A stretch of DNA of 64,000 nucleotides from Anthostomella pinea (taxonomy: Eukaryota; Ascomycota; Sordariomycetes; Xylariales; Xylariaceae): NCBI GenBank assembly GCA_963556695.1, contig CAUWAG010000008.1:2232001-2296000 (forward strand). Direction: 5' to 3'. Of the stretch, positions 53,712-64,000 are shown one piece after another. The notes under the pieces are model-generated. The model worked only from the letters and a program-made list of their open reading frames with translations, was not told the origin of the DNA and made no database searches. The position numbers and the translations under genes were made by a program. Within the stretch, counting starts at the first letter, position 1; each line of letters opens with the position of its first letter.

Positions 53712-55985
53712 GGCGAGTTTCTTGTGTGGCTTTTTTTGATCGTGTCACCCATTGGTCTCAGAACAAACTTGAGAATTCCCGCGGGAATATCGGTTTTTAT
53801 AGTCAACGTCTTTGGAATGTGAGGAACCTATGGCCAACCTCGTGATCTGCTCAGCCCAGCCTCCAGTACCACTGGCTGTCGATCATTGAGATTTGTACCC
53901 CTTCGAGAGACGGCGACTCTCTATTAGGAATTCTAGTCCAAAGACACAAGGTTCAACGTTCAACATACCCTGAAGGTGTCAATAGGGCAAGCCACTCGAC
54001 AGAGAAGGGTGATTGGGGCGTGCATAATCCAAGGAGATGTCCCTTCTTATGATCCCATCGTGAAATATGGCCAAGCCTAGCAACAATAAATTTCAGGTTG
54101 ATTGGCAATGGCAATGCGTTGCCTGGCTTCCACAATTAGTGATGCGACTTACGGCATGGAGAAGGAACATCAAAGTCAGAAAGACCAGCCCTGTCTAATA
54201 TCTTTTTGTTTGGCCTGACAAGGCGTTTTCGGAGACCCGTCATTCAGCATACATGGTCTCTACCTCTGTCATATGTAGAGATTGTTCGTATATGCTCCCA
54301 ATCAGAGCAAGGTGGCTGACCGCGAGGATACATATCTTCTGTAGTGAAGGTAGGGGAATAATGACCAAGTCAACCTTTGTTGAGCACCTGGCACTGGGTA
54401 CCAGACCCTTCCACCTGGTCTCTGGGCGATCACTGAGGGGACAGGACACCAGGAGTCACCTCCAGTCTTTACCCCTGACAGTCTAGCTCAGGGGCTCTGC
54501 TGGACCTGGCTGACAGCTGGCGCGCGGAGTTTCACCACCTGAGCGATCCGGGGTTCCATTGTGTGGCCCAAGCTCCCAGTGCCTAGACGGGCTATGACGG
54601 GCTCTAACGATAGCCCCGCGAATCACCTGCTAGCGCTCAATGATTTCGAGCCGCTGCTCTTCAGCTTCTCACCCGATGTGCGATGTACGAACATCTTCGA
54701 CTGTCGGGCTTTATGAGGCGTCAGGCTTCCAGGGCTTCAACGAGCCAGGCTGGGTCACATAGCCGGACAGGATATTGCTTCGTGCGACGAGGACGGTAGG
54801 TGACCATGAAGCGCAACTCATCGATGCGGTGCAACGTGAAAGGCCATCAACCTGTTGGTGTCTTCTGAAGACCCCGGGAGTCTCCAGCGATTTCGCATTT
54901 GTTGAGGAACACGAAGTCAAAGTCACCATTTCGGCACACAACCCGGAGGGAGAAATCCAACTTTTCATGGCTCGTCGTCAATCACCACTATCAGATGCCA
55001 ACGCAAGCTGTGGTGGCTCTGCAGTTACCGAAGTCGTCGAGACTCGGATTTACAGTGTCTGACATGGCATCGGCGATCGCATATGTATTCCCGGCCTTCA
55101 GAGTCCAGACCTGTCAAGTCCCGTCGTCCGACAGAATGACAACCGGCTATTAGGTACCGACCTAGGCGCCTGCTTATGTGGAAGTGTACAGCCCAGACCT
55201 CTCAGGGCGCACCGCCTGACTGCTCGAGTGAACGTTCGCTGCTTTTAGTCAGACTTTGGTGACTGGCCGGTGCCTAAAATGCGAGGACGCTTGCTGAGCT
55301 GGCACGCGTCGACGAGCACAGGGTCACAGGGGCACACGAAAGACACCGACCAAAGACAGAAGACACCGAAGTGGCAGAGTGGCAGACATGAGATCATGCG
55401 CGGGGGCGGGTCGGTCACTTAAAGGGGCAGCAGCAGAGTTCCAATCATGAGTGAGGTGGCGACGAAATGACAGTACAGTATTACCGAGAAGAGGGTTCAG
55501 AGGGTCCGGAGTGGCAGAGGCAGAGAGGTAACCGTCAGGGGGCTGAGGGGGCGTGTACATACGCTCCCACTTCCCAGCCATCGCCCATCGCCCATCGGGG
55601 ATATTCCACGACCAGTTGGCAGTGACATCATAAGCCAATGCGCAGTGCGTTTCCGGCAATCAGTGAGAGCTTGTCCCAGATGCGCGACATTCATTCGCTA
55701 CACCGCCAGATCACCGCTGCAGGGTCCAGCAGGCTCGAACATTCCGTGACGGGAAGCAGTAGACAGGAGGCCCCAGCAAAGCACACGCCGGAAGCGCACA
55801 ACCGGACAACCTGCAAAGTTCAAACCTACGTCGACCTGCCTCCGCCTCCAATTATCCAGGCTATCCTGGCGACCTCACGAACCTTTTAAGACCCGCCCCG
55901 CCGCTTACAGTCACGTTCCTGGCTTGCCAGCACCATTCTTGGACCCAGCCAGTCACTCATTGACCACTTATTGACATCGCAGACC
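53712..55985. other. Intergenic, gene-poor
   Basis: About 2.3 kb with no supported gene; short open frames near 54711-55062 overlap on both strands and look like chance. The last few hundred bp are the likely promoter of the SR-rich gene. Confidence 0.5.
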
Positions 55986-57194
55986 ATGGGATCCCGAGCA
56001 GGTAAACACCACGGCCGCTACGACGACCCGTATACCTACGATGACCCTTACCTCCATGCCTCGCCCACGAGCAAGGACGCCGAGCCTGCCTACGAGTACG
56101 TAGGCACCGACGAGCCCGAATATTCCCATGATCCCGCACCTCCCCGTCACACATACTCACCGGACCATGAGCCTCGACGGCGGCCTAGCCCGACAAGGAG
56201 GATGTCGAGGACGACGAGCCCGCCTCGTCGCTCTAGGCACCACCGCAAACACTATTCACCACCCCCACGAGACAGCCCTCGAGACAGCCCTCGAGGCGGT
56301 GGGAAACGTACCGACTCGAGGCGCCAGAAATACCAAGAAAAGTATCAGGACTTTGCTCAAAAGCCGGCTGTTCAACGCACCAAGACATATGGCCGTCAAG
56401 GGTTGAACCTCATCGGAGAAGCCGCCGCCGCCTACGCTGCTGCTCAGGCCGGAGGACGTGAAGAACCTAGAGGTCCGCGAGGGCGGTCTCTGGGTCGCGA
56501 AGAAGCCTACGGCCGCTACTCCCCCGAACCACCAGAACCACGCCGCAGTCGCCACAGTCGCCGATACTCGCCGAGCCCCTCCCCGTCCCCCTCACCACCG
56601 CGGCGGCACCGCTCATCCAGGACCGACGACCGGGGGCGTAGCGATCGCCCCCGCCTGAACGATCGGTACAAATCCTACAGCGCTTCTCCGCCACCACGGA
56701 GTCGCAAACCAGATTCAGAATATGACCTTGACGACCGTGGGCGCGAGCGTCGGCACAGGCGACCAAAGCCCCGGTCCCCTTCCATCACCTCGTCGCCATC
56801 ACCCCCTCCCCGCTCCAGACGCCGTGGTCGCTCCGGTCCCTCGACCCCATCGTCCGGCTTCCGATCAACGTTCAAGAACGAACACGCAATGCCGGGCGAG
56901 GTCGCTGCCGCTCGGTGGCAGATGGCAGCACGCGCGGCCCTCGAGGCGGGTGGCGTGACCGCATTCCGGCTGCGGAAGGAGCCCGGGAAGTGGACTGGAG
57001 ATAAAGGCGCAAAGGTAGCCACCGCTGCCCTAGGCGCTGCCGCCATCGACGCCTTCATCGATAAAGATCCGAGACGCTCCAAGTCATCTGGCCGTGGAAT
57101 GAAGGGTATGGCTGAAAACGCGATTGGCAGTATGCTGGCTTCACAACTGATGGGTTTCAAAGGATCGACGTCGAGGGGTAAGCCGAGATACTGA
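55986..57194 (+). CDS. Arg/Ser-rich protein with C-terminal Gly/Ala helical region, 402 aa
   Basis: Unnamed fungal protein. ATG 55986 (MGSRAGKHHGRYDD); a GTAAAC right after residue 5 could be a donor, so a first intron is not excluded. Residues about 20-310 are low complexity: Tyr/Asp repeats (YDDPYTYDDPY), then Arg/Ser/Pro blocks (RRYSPSPSPSPSPPRR) like SR-type RNA-binding or nuclear-speckle proteins, but no RRM is present. The C-terminal ~90 residues (WQMAARAALEAGGVTAFRLR, KVATAALGAAAIDAFID) are Ala/Gly helices with glycine-zipper spacing, found in many ascomycete proteins of unknown function. Confidence 0.7.
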   Translation: MGSRAGKHHGRYDDPYTYDDPYLHASPTSKDAEPAYEYVGTDEPEYSHDPAPPRHTYSPDHEPRRRPSPTRRMSRTTSPPRRSRHHRKHYSPPPRDSPRDSPRGGGKRTDSRRQKYQEKYQDFAQKPAVQRTKTYGRQGLNLIGEAAAAYAAAQAGGREEPRGPRGRSLGREEAYGRYSPEPPEPRRSRHSRRYSPSPSPSPSPPRRHRSSRTDDRGRSDRPRLNDRYKSYSASPPPRSRKPDSEYDLDDRGRERRHRRPKPRSPSITSSPSPPPRSRRRGRSGPSTPSSGFRSTFKNEHAMPGEVAAARWQMAARAALEAGGVTAFRLRKEPGKWTGDKGAKVATAALGAAAIDAFIDKDPRRSKSSGRGMKGMAENAIGSMLASQLMGFKGSTSRGKPRY

Positions 57195-57928
57195 TGTGGT
57201 CGGAGAGGCTGCTGGTAATTCCTTCATGTTGTGTTCTGTTCTTGTCTTGTCGTATTTATTGTTATTTGCCAAAGTTCTTGCAGAGGTCTTTGCCTCGAAA
57301 CTAGCGAGCCTTGTTATGATTGCAGCGTTCTTTGGATTTTACGACTTGATTTACCGACTTCATGCGACTGGGCGCCTCAAGCGGGATGAAAAGGATATGT
57401 GGCTGACTATAGCAGGGCGTGAGCGCGGGTAATGGCACGACGACGATACAATTTCTTTCCAACTCCATGTTTTATATAAGGGCATGTTTAGAAACAGGGC
57501 ACGAGGACGGCGTTGGAATTGGGCACTCCCATCTAATTGAAGGCATTTCAACACAAACCTGGAAGGGCTCTATGAGCACTCAAGTCTGACTCTTGTAGTC
57601 TCTCCTAATAGAGCTCTATTGTTGTCTCTAATCGCCACGAGCCGGATCTATTGGCCTGCTCGGGGAAGAAGTGACCAAACTCATCACCATGCCCATAGCT
57701 CTCACCCAGGGTTGGCGTTAGCAACTCGATTTATCAGCCTCCTCAACCTATTTGATGACGACTTTAGCACAGGCAGGGCACTCGGAGCACTTCATGAGGT
57801 GCCAATGAGATGGGAGCTTTCCACCCGTGTACTTCTTTCATGCTACTCGAGGCTATGGTTACATCTCAAGATAATATAACTGAACAACATCGTAGCCTGA
57901 CTTGGTCTGCCATTCCAACCCTTCACGT
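57195..57928. other. Intergenic
   Basis: About 0.7 kb; no supported gene. A hydrophobic open frame at 57196-57432 is probably chance. Confidence 0.45.
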
Positions 57929-58548
57929 AAGGTATGCAAGGAAGCCGGCGTGCCCAGCGTGGAGGTATACAACGGTTCGTCCATCCCTCCATCCTACACA
58001 CCGACACCACATCGTCCATCCCAAGCTGACAAACCCGCAGTCTACGCAAGCGAGTTGACCGACCCAGCCCGCTCCTTCGACGTGGATTTGGACACGTTCT
58101 GGCAGCACATGGACATTAACGTAGCCAGCGGCTAAGTCGCGGCGTGCCAAGCCGTCGTGGGTTTCGAGCAACTAGGTCCCGGGGAGGGACTTCCATCTTG
58201 ACGGGCAACCTGCTCAACGTCGGTGCAGCGTCGCAGCTCTTGCGAAAAAGCGCGGCTGCGCATTTGGTCCAGCATCTTGCGCTTGCGGCGTATGCGGATG
58301 AGCCGTGCAAGTACGTGCAATACCCCCGGGCCGACGATAACGAGGACTGCGGTTCGGTTTAGTCTGTTCTGTTGAGGGGGTAAAGGTTGCTGACACGTCG
58401 GTGTAGGTTCCACTTCGGCGACGAGCGATTGGAGGACGGAGCGGGTAGTGGCCTTGAAATCGATGGTGAGGCTGATAATGAGGCCTATCTCGAGTTGGCT
58501 GAAGACCTGATGCAGAGGCCTTAGCAGTATACGTTTGTGAAGGGTAAG
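57929..58548 (+). pseudogene. Short-chain dehydrogenase/reductase pseudogene, N-terminally truncated
   Basis: Resembles the C-terminal two-thirds of a fungal NAD(P)-dependent SDR. Readable blocks: KVCKEAGVPSVEVYN, DVDLDTFWQHMDINVASG, VAACQAVVGFEQLGPG, TSILTGNLLNVGAASQLLRK, SAAAHLVQHLALAAYADEPC and KFHFGDERLEDGAG. Damage: no Rossmann glycine motif upstream; an in-frame TAA at 58133-58135; a frameshift between GFEQLGPG and TSILTGN (about 58175-58195); and TAG at 58522-58524 where the family usually has Trp before YTFVKG. Two intron remnants still look usable (a GTTCGT..GCTGAC..CAG one near 57976-58040, and 58311-58406 with GTACGT..GCTGAC..TAG). Confidence 0.72.
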
Positions 58549-59007
58549 AGCCGTGTGGATTTTCCTCTTAAGGAGCTGCAGTTATTTTCTCGGCATGGTG
58601 TGGAGGAGTAGTTGGCCATTTCCTGGATATCATTGTAGGAAATACAGGTCGCGATCAGCTCCTGGATCAGTCAATTTGGGTACAAAACCGTCCTGTCTCT
58701 GTATGTGTGGCAAGTATGACATTCTTCCCGAAAGCGCATGTCAGGCTAGATCACATTGAACGCAACATGACTTCATAGCAAATTGATTGACTACGAATGG
58801 AGGAGTCTATAGATGTAGACGACCAGTGTCGATGTTGCTGATGGCCAAGCAAGTATATACAAGAATGTATGAAATTACCAGCCAGCACACCAGCTTCTGC
58901 GTCATCGAATGCCATCTATAGCAGCATGTTGTAGCGAAGAATCGACGTTCTCGCAAGTCCCCTATCTCAAAGACAGATTTGGATGGTATCATGTCCGGTC
59001 TGTTCAG
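58549..59007. other. Intergenic, ADE4 3' side
   Basis: About 0.46 kb; nothing recognised. Confidence 0.45.
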
Positions 59008-61075
59008 TTATTGACCCTCCTCTGACGCAATATTGTGCATACTGCAAGAAATATCAGCGGTCGGCTCATTGAAATGGCTGGGGTCAAGGTAGCACATACC
59101 TGATGTCCTCCCGGTTGTCTGGCGTCCGCGGTGGGAGTGCCTCCGCAAGCGGTGAAGTGGATCCGTCGCCGCCGTGAGCGAGAGGATTCTTTCTGACCTG
59201 CAGTGTAGCCGTCTCGTTGGTGGGCACAAGAACGGGGCCACTGTTGCCAGTCGCAACCGCGTCTTGACCCTCTACCGCATCGGGCAGCTTTCTCTTCTTG
59301 CCTTTGCCGCGAAGCTCATCGAGATGTTCAAAGTAGCCGACCGGTACCTCCGTCTTGTACTTGCCGCAGAACACTCCAACCTCGAAGTCCTTCACCTCGC
59401 CTTCCGGGGCAGCCTCTGTGCAAGCTGCCGCCAGGTCTTCGAGAGACTGATATATCACGTCGTCACTGCCGATGTGCTTGGCGATGTCTTCTCTGGTTTT
59501 CTCATGCGCGATGAGCTCCTGGGGGCTAGCGAGATCGATTCCATAGATATGGGGATATACGATGGTCGGCGCGCAGGAGGCAAACAGGACCTTGCGAGCG
59601 CCAGACTCTCGAGCCATGCTGACGATTTCTCTACTGGTGGTGCCTCGTACGATGGAGTCGTCAACTAAACAGACAACACGCCCCTTGAACTCGGTTTCAA
59701 TGGTGCTGAGCTTCCTTCGGACGCTTTTCTGCCTCGCTTTTTGACCGGGCAGAATGAAGGTGCGGAAGACATAGCGATTCTTCACAAATCCATTGGAAAG
59801 GGGGATACCGAGTCTCTCTGAAACAACCGACGCGGATGTGTTGCTAGTCTCCGGAACCGGAATGATAACGTCAATCTCCTTGATTCCAGCTTCTCCCAGG
59901 ATCTCCTTCATCTTATCGGCCAGCTTCAGTCCCATGTTTTGTCTACTGCGGTGGACGCTGATGGAATCGATAATGGAGTCAGGCCTAGCGAAGTAGACAT
60001 ATTCGAAGATGTCTGGGGTGTACCCCTGTCTTGGAGCAACCTGCTTGAAGTCTGCCTTTCCACCCTTTTGAACGAAGACAGCCTGGCCCGGAAGAATGTC
60101 CTTTATGTCTCCGAAGCCCAACTGACGGAGTGCAACACTCTCAGAGGCCATCATGTAGTCTTTGGCGCCCTCAATAGTTGCAGATGGGCGACTGCCAATG
60201 ACGAGCGGGCGGATTCCATGTGAATCACGGAAAGCTAGGATGCCAAAGCCAGCGATCATGGCAGTGACAGCCCAGGCGCCCTGGCACTTCTTGTATGTCG
60301 CTTCCAAGGCGCGGAAGATGTCGTCAACGTTGACACGGGCCTTGCCCGTCTCGTTCAAGGAGTTTGCGAAGATGTTGAGCATGAGCTCGCTGTCCGAGTC
60401 GGTGTTGCAATGTCGGTGCGCTTCCTGGTCGAGAAAACGTCGCAGCTCGGGCGCATTGATCAGGTTTCCGTTATGTGCGAAGCAGATACCGTAAGGGCTG
60501 TTGCAGTAGAAAGGCTGGCTTTCAGCGCTCGAGCTGGTTCCTGCCGTGGGATATCTCAAGTGGCCGAGGCTAAGCAAAGGGCACAAAGAGTTAGCTGACT
60601 GGCTGACGGGTTGTCCTCTCGAAGCGCAACGGGGACTCTGGTGGTGTAGAGTAGACTCACCCCATGTAACCAGGCAAGTCCTGCACTCGCTTCCCATCAT
60701 TGAAGACCTAACTTCACAGTTAGCTAAGCGGTTCCTGCATGCTGCTTGTGCCATCGTGTACCTTTGAAGCCATTCCGCTGGTTGTGATGTCAGCTTCCAA
60801 ACCTCTGGACACAGCACGAGGCTGGTGGGATATGCTACTCACTTCCCCTTGCACTGAAATATTCTACCGCCGGCAGCGCATAGAGCCAGTCCGCAAGCAT
60901 CTTGGCCCCGATGCTGTAGGTAATATACTAATCAGCAGTTAGAGACGCCTCATCTCAATGCTGTATATACGGAACAGGACAGCCCAAGTTGCTACTCACG
61001 ACTCTCGTGCAGTTCAACGGCTGCAACATTGTGCGAGCTGGTGTCAGCCAGAAGGAGACCTGTTACACCACACAT
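59008..61075 (-). CDS. ADE4: Amidophosphoribosyltransferase, 550 aa
   Basis: First committed step of purine synthesis: glutamine plus PRPP gives phosphoribosylamine. Six exons: 61075-61000, 60927-60843, 60777-60762, 60707-60661, 60569-59100, 59041-59008; exon 3 is only 16 bp. The N-terminal nucleophile Cys is residue 2 ([15 protein letters not shown]) with no propeptide, as in the fungal enzymes. Further Ntn-hydrolase motifs are [26 protein letters not shown] and AHNGNL. The phosphoribosyltransferase domain has the PRPP loop [16 protein letters not shown] and [10 protein letters not shown]. The C-terminal tail past FEHLDELRG is species-specific. Complete and probably functional. Confidence 0.95.
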
Positions 61076-63468
61076 GATGCCGGTATTTGTGCGACGATCG
61101 TCAGAGTAGCACGATTGGTACTCGGTGTGTAGTTCGAGGTGCGGGATGCGAGGTGCAAGACGTGAGGCCGGCGACAAGGGGCGGAAATCGCTTTCAGACA
61201 GGCGCGAGAACTGGAGTTGAATACTTCAGATGTGCGTCGGATATCAAGCGAGTGATATCATCGTCAACAAACCCACTGGAAGGCAGGCGACAGAAGATGT
61301 GGTCGGCGCAGAGGGAAGTTGCCAACAATCCCGACGATGCATGGCAACCCGTAAGAGGTAGCAGCGGCTGGCGGTATATGGGGGGACCCGATGAGTCCAG
61401 CTTTTTTGCGACTCGAGGATTCGATAAGAAATTTTTTGGAGGGGCACAATGAGGGACAGGCAGGCGGGGCAGGATAGTTGTGGCATCCCTCCCCATTCTT
61501 TGGAGCCTATGCGGGGTATCGTGCATAGTGCTAGCCTGTTACAACTAGAAAGCTGTCTTGTCGCAGGGTGTCTTGATCTTATCGTCTCTAGCGGCCATCC
61601 TTTTCTCCAAATTTAGATCAGGCACATGCAACCCAAGACATGGATGCATCTCCAGCCTCCTGCATGGACTGCATATCACCGGGCAGGCGACAGGCTAGAA
61701 GCGATGGGTGAAGCTGGATGGACTTTGACGACTTATTACTTCTCCTATACTGGCAAGCTATATAGAGTTGGCCCGGTTGCGGTTGTCTTTCTCTCAATCC
61801 CCCTCATCCCCGCTTGAGGAGTGGTTGAAGAATTATGAAGCAGGGCAGGTATTTTGAGCTAAACGCTTCTGATATGTGCCTTGATAAGTTAGTGAATGGC
61901 TTAATGTATAAGTAGTAGGATGGTGTCTCTTGTCCTCATTTGATACGCTACCTAGGTGCTTAGGCAGTGCTTGTCCGCCATGTCTTCCATCTAGCCTACT
62001 GCTACCATCTAAAGTTTATAGACTATTTTGCCTTTGTGCCTTCGTCTTTGGAACGCTTCAAGGTGGTTGCAACAGGGTGGTTCCAGATAACGCCACTAGC
62101 TTATTCCTACAAGTCGTCTTATTGCAGGATGATAATGCAGGTGATCAATATGTCTCAATAGCGGGTAGCAGCACAGGACGGTCGATGTGGCAGGTTGAGG
62201 GTCTCTGCATGAACATGCCCCTTTTCAATTAGGGCCTGATGAAATGAATGACTGAAGGTGTCTCAGGATGTTGTTGATGCTGTAGAGCTGGCCGTACTTG
62301 GGTGACCGCCGCAGAAGGAACGTTGAGGCGGAACATGACGATGGCAGGCCACATGGTGCCAAAAATGGCAAGATTGATAGAGTCCTCGAGGCAGCACGAC
62401 CACCTGAATGAGGATATACAAATACATTCAAACCCTAAATCGACGCAGTACATCTTGTCTCGTATGGCTACATGAGTGCATAGAGTATTTGTACCAACTG
62501 GTGGAGACCCCAGTCTTCAGTGTTGGTCCCGAAGACAAATCTAGCAATACGAGGACTATCCGTACCTGCCCTGCTACCCGCCCTCGTTCAACAGAGATGC
62601 AATCTTTCAAACCATGGTACGGCTGGTGGCCTCGTGCAACAATATGGATGGTTGAAAGATTTAATGTTTTGCGCGCAGTTGAAGAAATTCGACTATCCTT
62701 GAATATCTGCGTGGAAGCCGAAAGGGGCAGCTTCAGCCACAGTCAGACACAGCTTCAGCCACATTCGGGTACAGCTTCAGCCACTGGGTATCCAATAATT
62801 CAATTGTCCTTGCCAAGGCCAAGGCTGAGCAGTCAAACCTCACGGCCTCCTCAAGTCTCTCTCACAGGTGCATCTCCTCGCACTCATATTCATGGCCTGG
62901 CATTGAGCACTGCCTTGCTACTCCGCGCACCTCCTGAACTGGGCTGGCTCAACTGGTTTGCCTGTCAAAAGACTCGAAACCTCAAACATCTACCTAGGTA
63001 CCTCCTGGGTAAAGTGAGAGTGGTTGGGTCATTTCAGTCGGTTGCCCGCGTCGTGCTCCTCGAGCACCCCGCCAACAATATCGACTACGAACAACGCTCA
63101 ATACTTCCTCTCCCTGGATCTCCATCATCCGCGTACTCTATCTAGATCCCGGATCCGATTGTCGACCCTCGTTCTCTCTATCCCACATACAACACGTCTT
63201 GCGAACATACTCATCTCTTATTCACGGTACCCAACATCTACTCGAGTCCGATCCCGACGGCCGACACAGCGAGCCCATTCATCCTATAACTCCGCACAAC
63301 TTGCGCACAACTTGGGATCACTATCAGCCACGGTCGGTACATCTCGACGTCCTACATCCCTCTCTTCGCGTCCCAGCCTACTAGAAGTGGCCGCGCCCCG
63401 CCAGTCGCCTCTTTGTGCAACACAAGATACCGACAGCTGCTTCTACCTTCGAGGTACAGCCATTCACC
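61076..63468. other. Divergent region between ADE4 and TAF6
   Basis: About 2.4 kb. An open frame of 245 codons (62408-63145, plus) has no recognisable domain and runs through a simple repeat, so I do not call it. The stretch before 63469 is pyrimidine-rich and likely the TAF6 leader. Confidence 0.5.
62728..62784. repeat. 22-bp spaced repeat, three copies
   Basis: CAGCTTCAGCCAC occurs at 62728, 62750 and 62772 with variable 9-bp spacers. Confidence 0.8.
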
Positions 63469-64000
63469 ATGGCAGCGAATCGAGACGCTCGTGGCTCTGT
63501 TCAAGACGTCTCTAGCAAGGGACCTGCCAACGAACGTGAGCAGAGGCTCTTGTGGAATCCCGAAAACGTCAAAGACGTTGCCGAGTCTGTAGGCATCTCC
63601 ACTCTCGGCGAAGATGCCCTGCGCACGCTCTCCCAAGACGTCGAATATCGTATCGGCCAAGTTCTTGTCGAGGCCCTCCGCTTCATGCGACTTTGCCGAC
63701 GGACGACCATGACCACGCAGGATGTTTCCCAAGCATTACGTGTGCTAGACGTCGAACCGCTCTACGGGTACGACTCAACCAGATCATTACGTTACGGGGA
63801 AGCGAGTCTAGGTCCCGGACAGCCGTTATTCTATATCGATGATGAGGAAGTGGATTTCGAGAAGGTCATCAACGGGCCGCTGCCCAAGGTACCCCGGGAT
63901 ATCAACTTTACTGGTATGGTCCCCCGGCAGAAAGAACAGGCCCTCTTGACTGAACTATTACTGATTATCTACCTACAGCGCATTGGCTAGCGGTCGAAGG
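63469..64000 (+). CDS. TAF6: TFIID subunit 6 (histone-fold TAF), 5' part
   Basis: Subunit of TFIID and SAGA that pairs with TAF9 through a histone fold, acting in RNA polymerase II initiation. ATG 63469. Exon 1 is 63469-63913, the intron 63914-63978 (65 bp), and exon 2 runs off the window. The histone fold covers about residues 20-95: [40 protein letters not shown] and [20 protein letters not shown]. The TAF6-specific block [20 protein letters not shown] and [20 protein letters not shown] (across the splice) confirm the family. Only the first ~155 residues are present. Confidence 0.94.

Noticed and set aside
62408..63145. 245-codon plus-strand frame upstream of TAF6
   Set aside because: No recognisable domain, runs through a 22-bp repeat and a pyrimidine-rich promoter-like stretch; more likely chance.
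1..64000. CRISPR array, operons, riboswitches or prokaryotic origin
   Set aside because: Spliceosomal introns and fungal families throughout; no regularly spaced repeat arrays of CRISPR type were seen.

Overview
The window is nuclear DNA of a filamentous ascomycete (Pezizomycotina, most likely Sordariomycetes-like). The evidence is short GT-AG introns of 50-135 bp (one of 268 bp) with CTGAC/CTAAC branch sites, compact genes on both strands, fungal families (HsbA, eqolisin G1 peptidase, LCL2, RKM4, UVE1, DUF3716, CorA-like) and AT-rich, CpA-poor blocks of the kind left by repeat-induced point mutation (RIP). Splice models were read by eye; except where stated, exons were checked to sum to a whole number of codons.

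Layout. 1-7577: AT-rich relic DNA interrupted by a 6,036-bp Ty1/copia element (773-6808) with 276-bp LTRs and a 5-bp target duplication; its gag-pol was one reading frame and now carries six in-frame stops and a frameshift. 7578-13806: lanosterol synthase ERG7 (-), divergent from SPO11 (+, seven exons, one GC-AG intron), then a YAR1-like ankyrin chaperone. 13807-21597: gene-poor, with an imperfect duplication, an unrecognised open frame and an internally deleted pogo/Fot-type transposon with 45-bp terminal inverted repeats. 21598-36407: a housekeeping block with RKM4, a membrane RING-H2 protein, UV endonuclease UVE1, GLC8 (PP1 inhibitor-2), LCL2, mitochondrial bL27m, a frameshifted PAQR/Izh receptor gene and a secreted glutamic peptidase. 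36408-42168: gene-poor, decayed.

42169-48670 holds the most unusual content: a DUF3716 plus cupin-like protein, then an eight-exon gene whose 1,308-aa product joins a SesB-like alpha/beta-hydrolase (HSIGG nucleophile elbow, TPHRGS motif) to a C-terminal CorA-like membrane module with the GMN signature. No NB-ARC/NACHT or ankyrin region lies between them. This hydrolase-channel fusion is the best candidate for an undescribed system, possibly related to fungal non-self recognition or stress signalling.

49184-57194: omega-class GST with two possible starts (the upstream one adds a mitochondrial-like presequence), an HsbA-type wall protein with an N-terminal frameshift, a cysteine-repeat small secreted protein and an SR-rich protein. 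57929-58548 is a short-chain dehydrogenase pseudogene. 59008-61075 is ADE4 (first step of purine synthesis) and 63469-64000 is the 5' part of TAF6, which runs off the right edge.

Most genes are independent housekeeping loci, not a cluster. Likely shared promoters are ERG7/SPO11 (553 bp) and LCL2/bL27m (338 bp).
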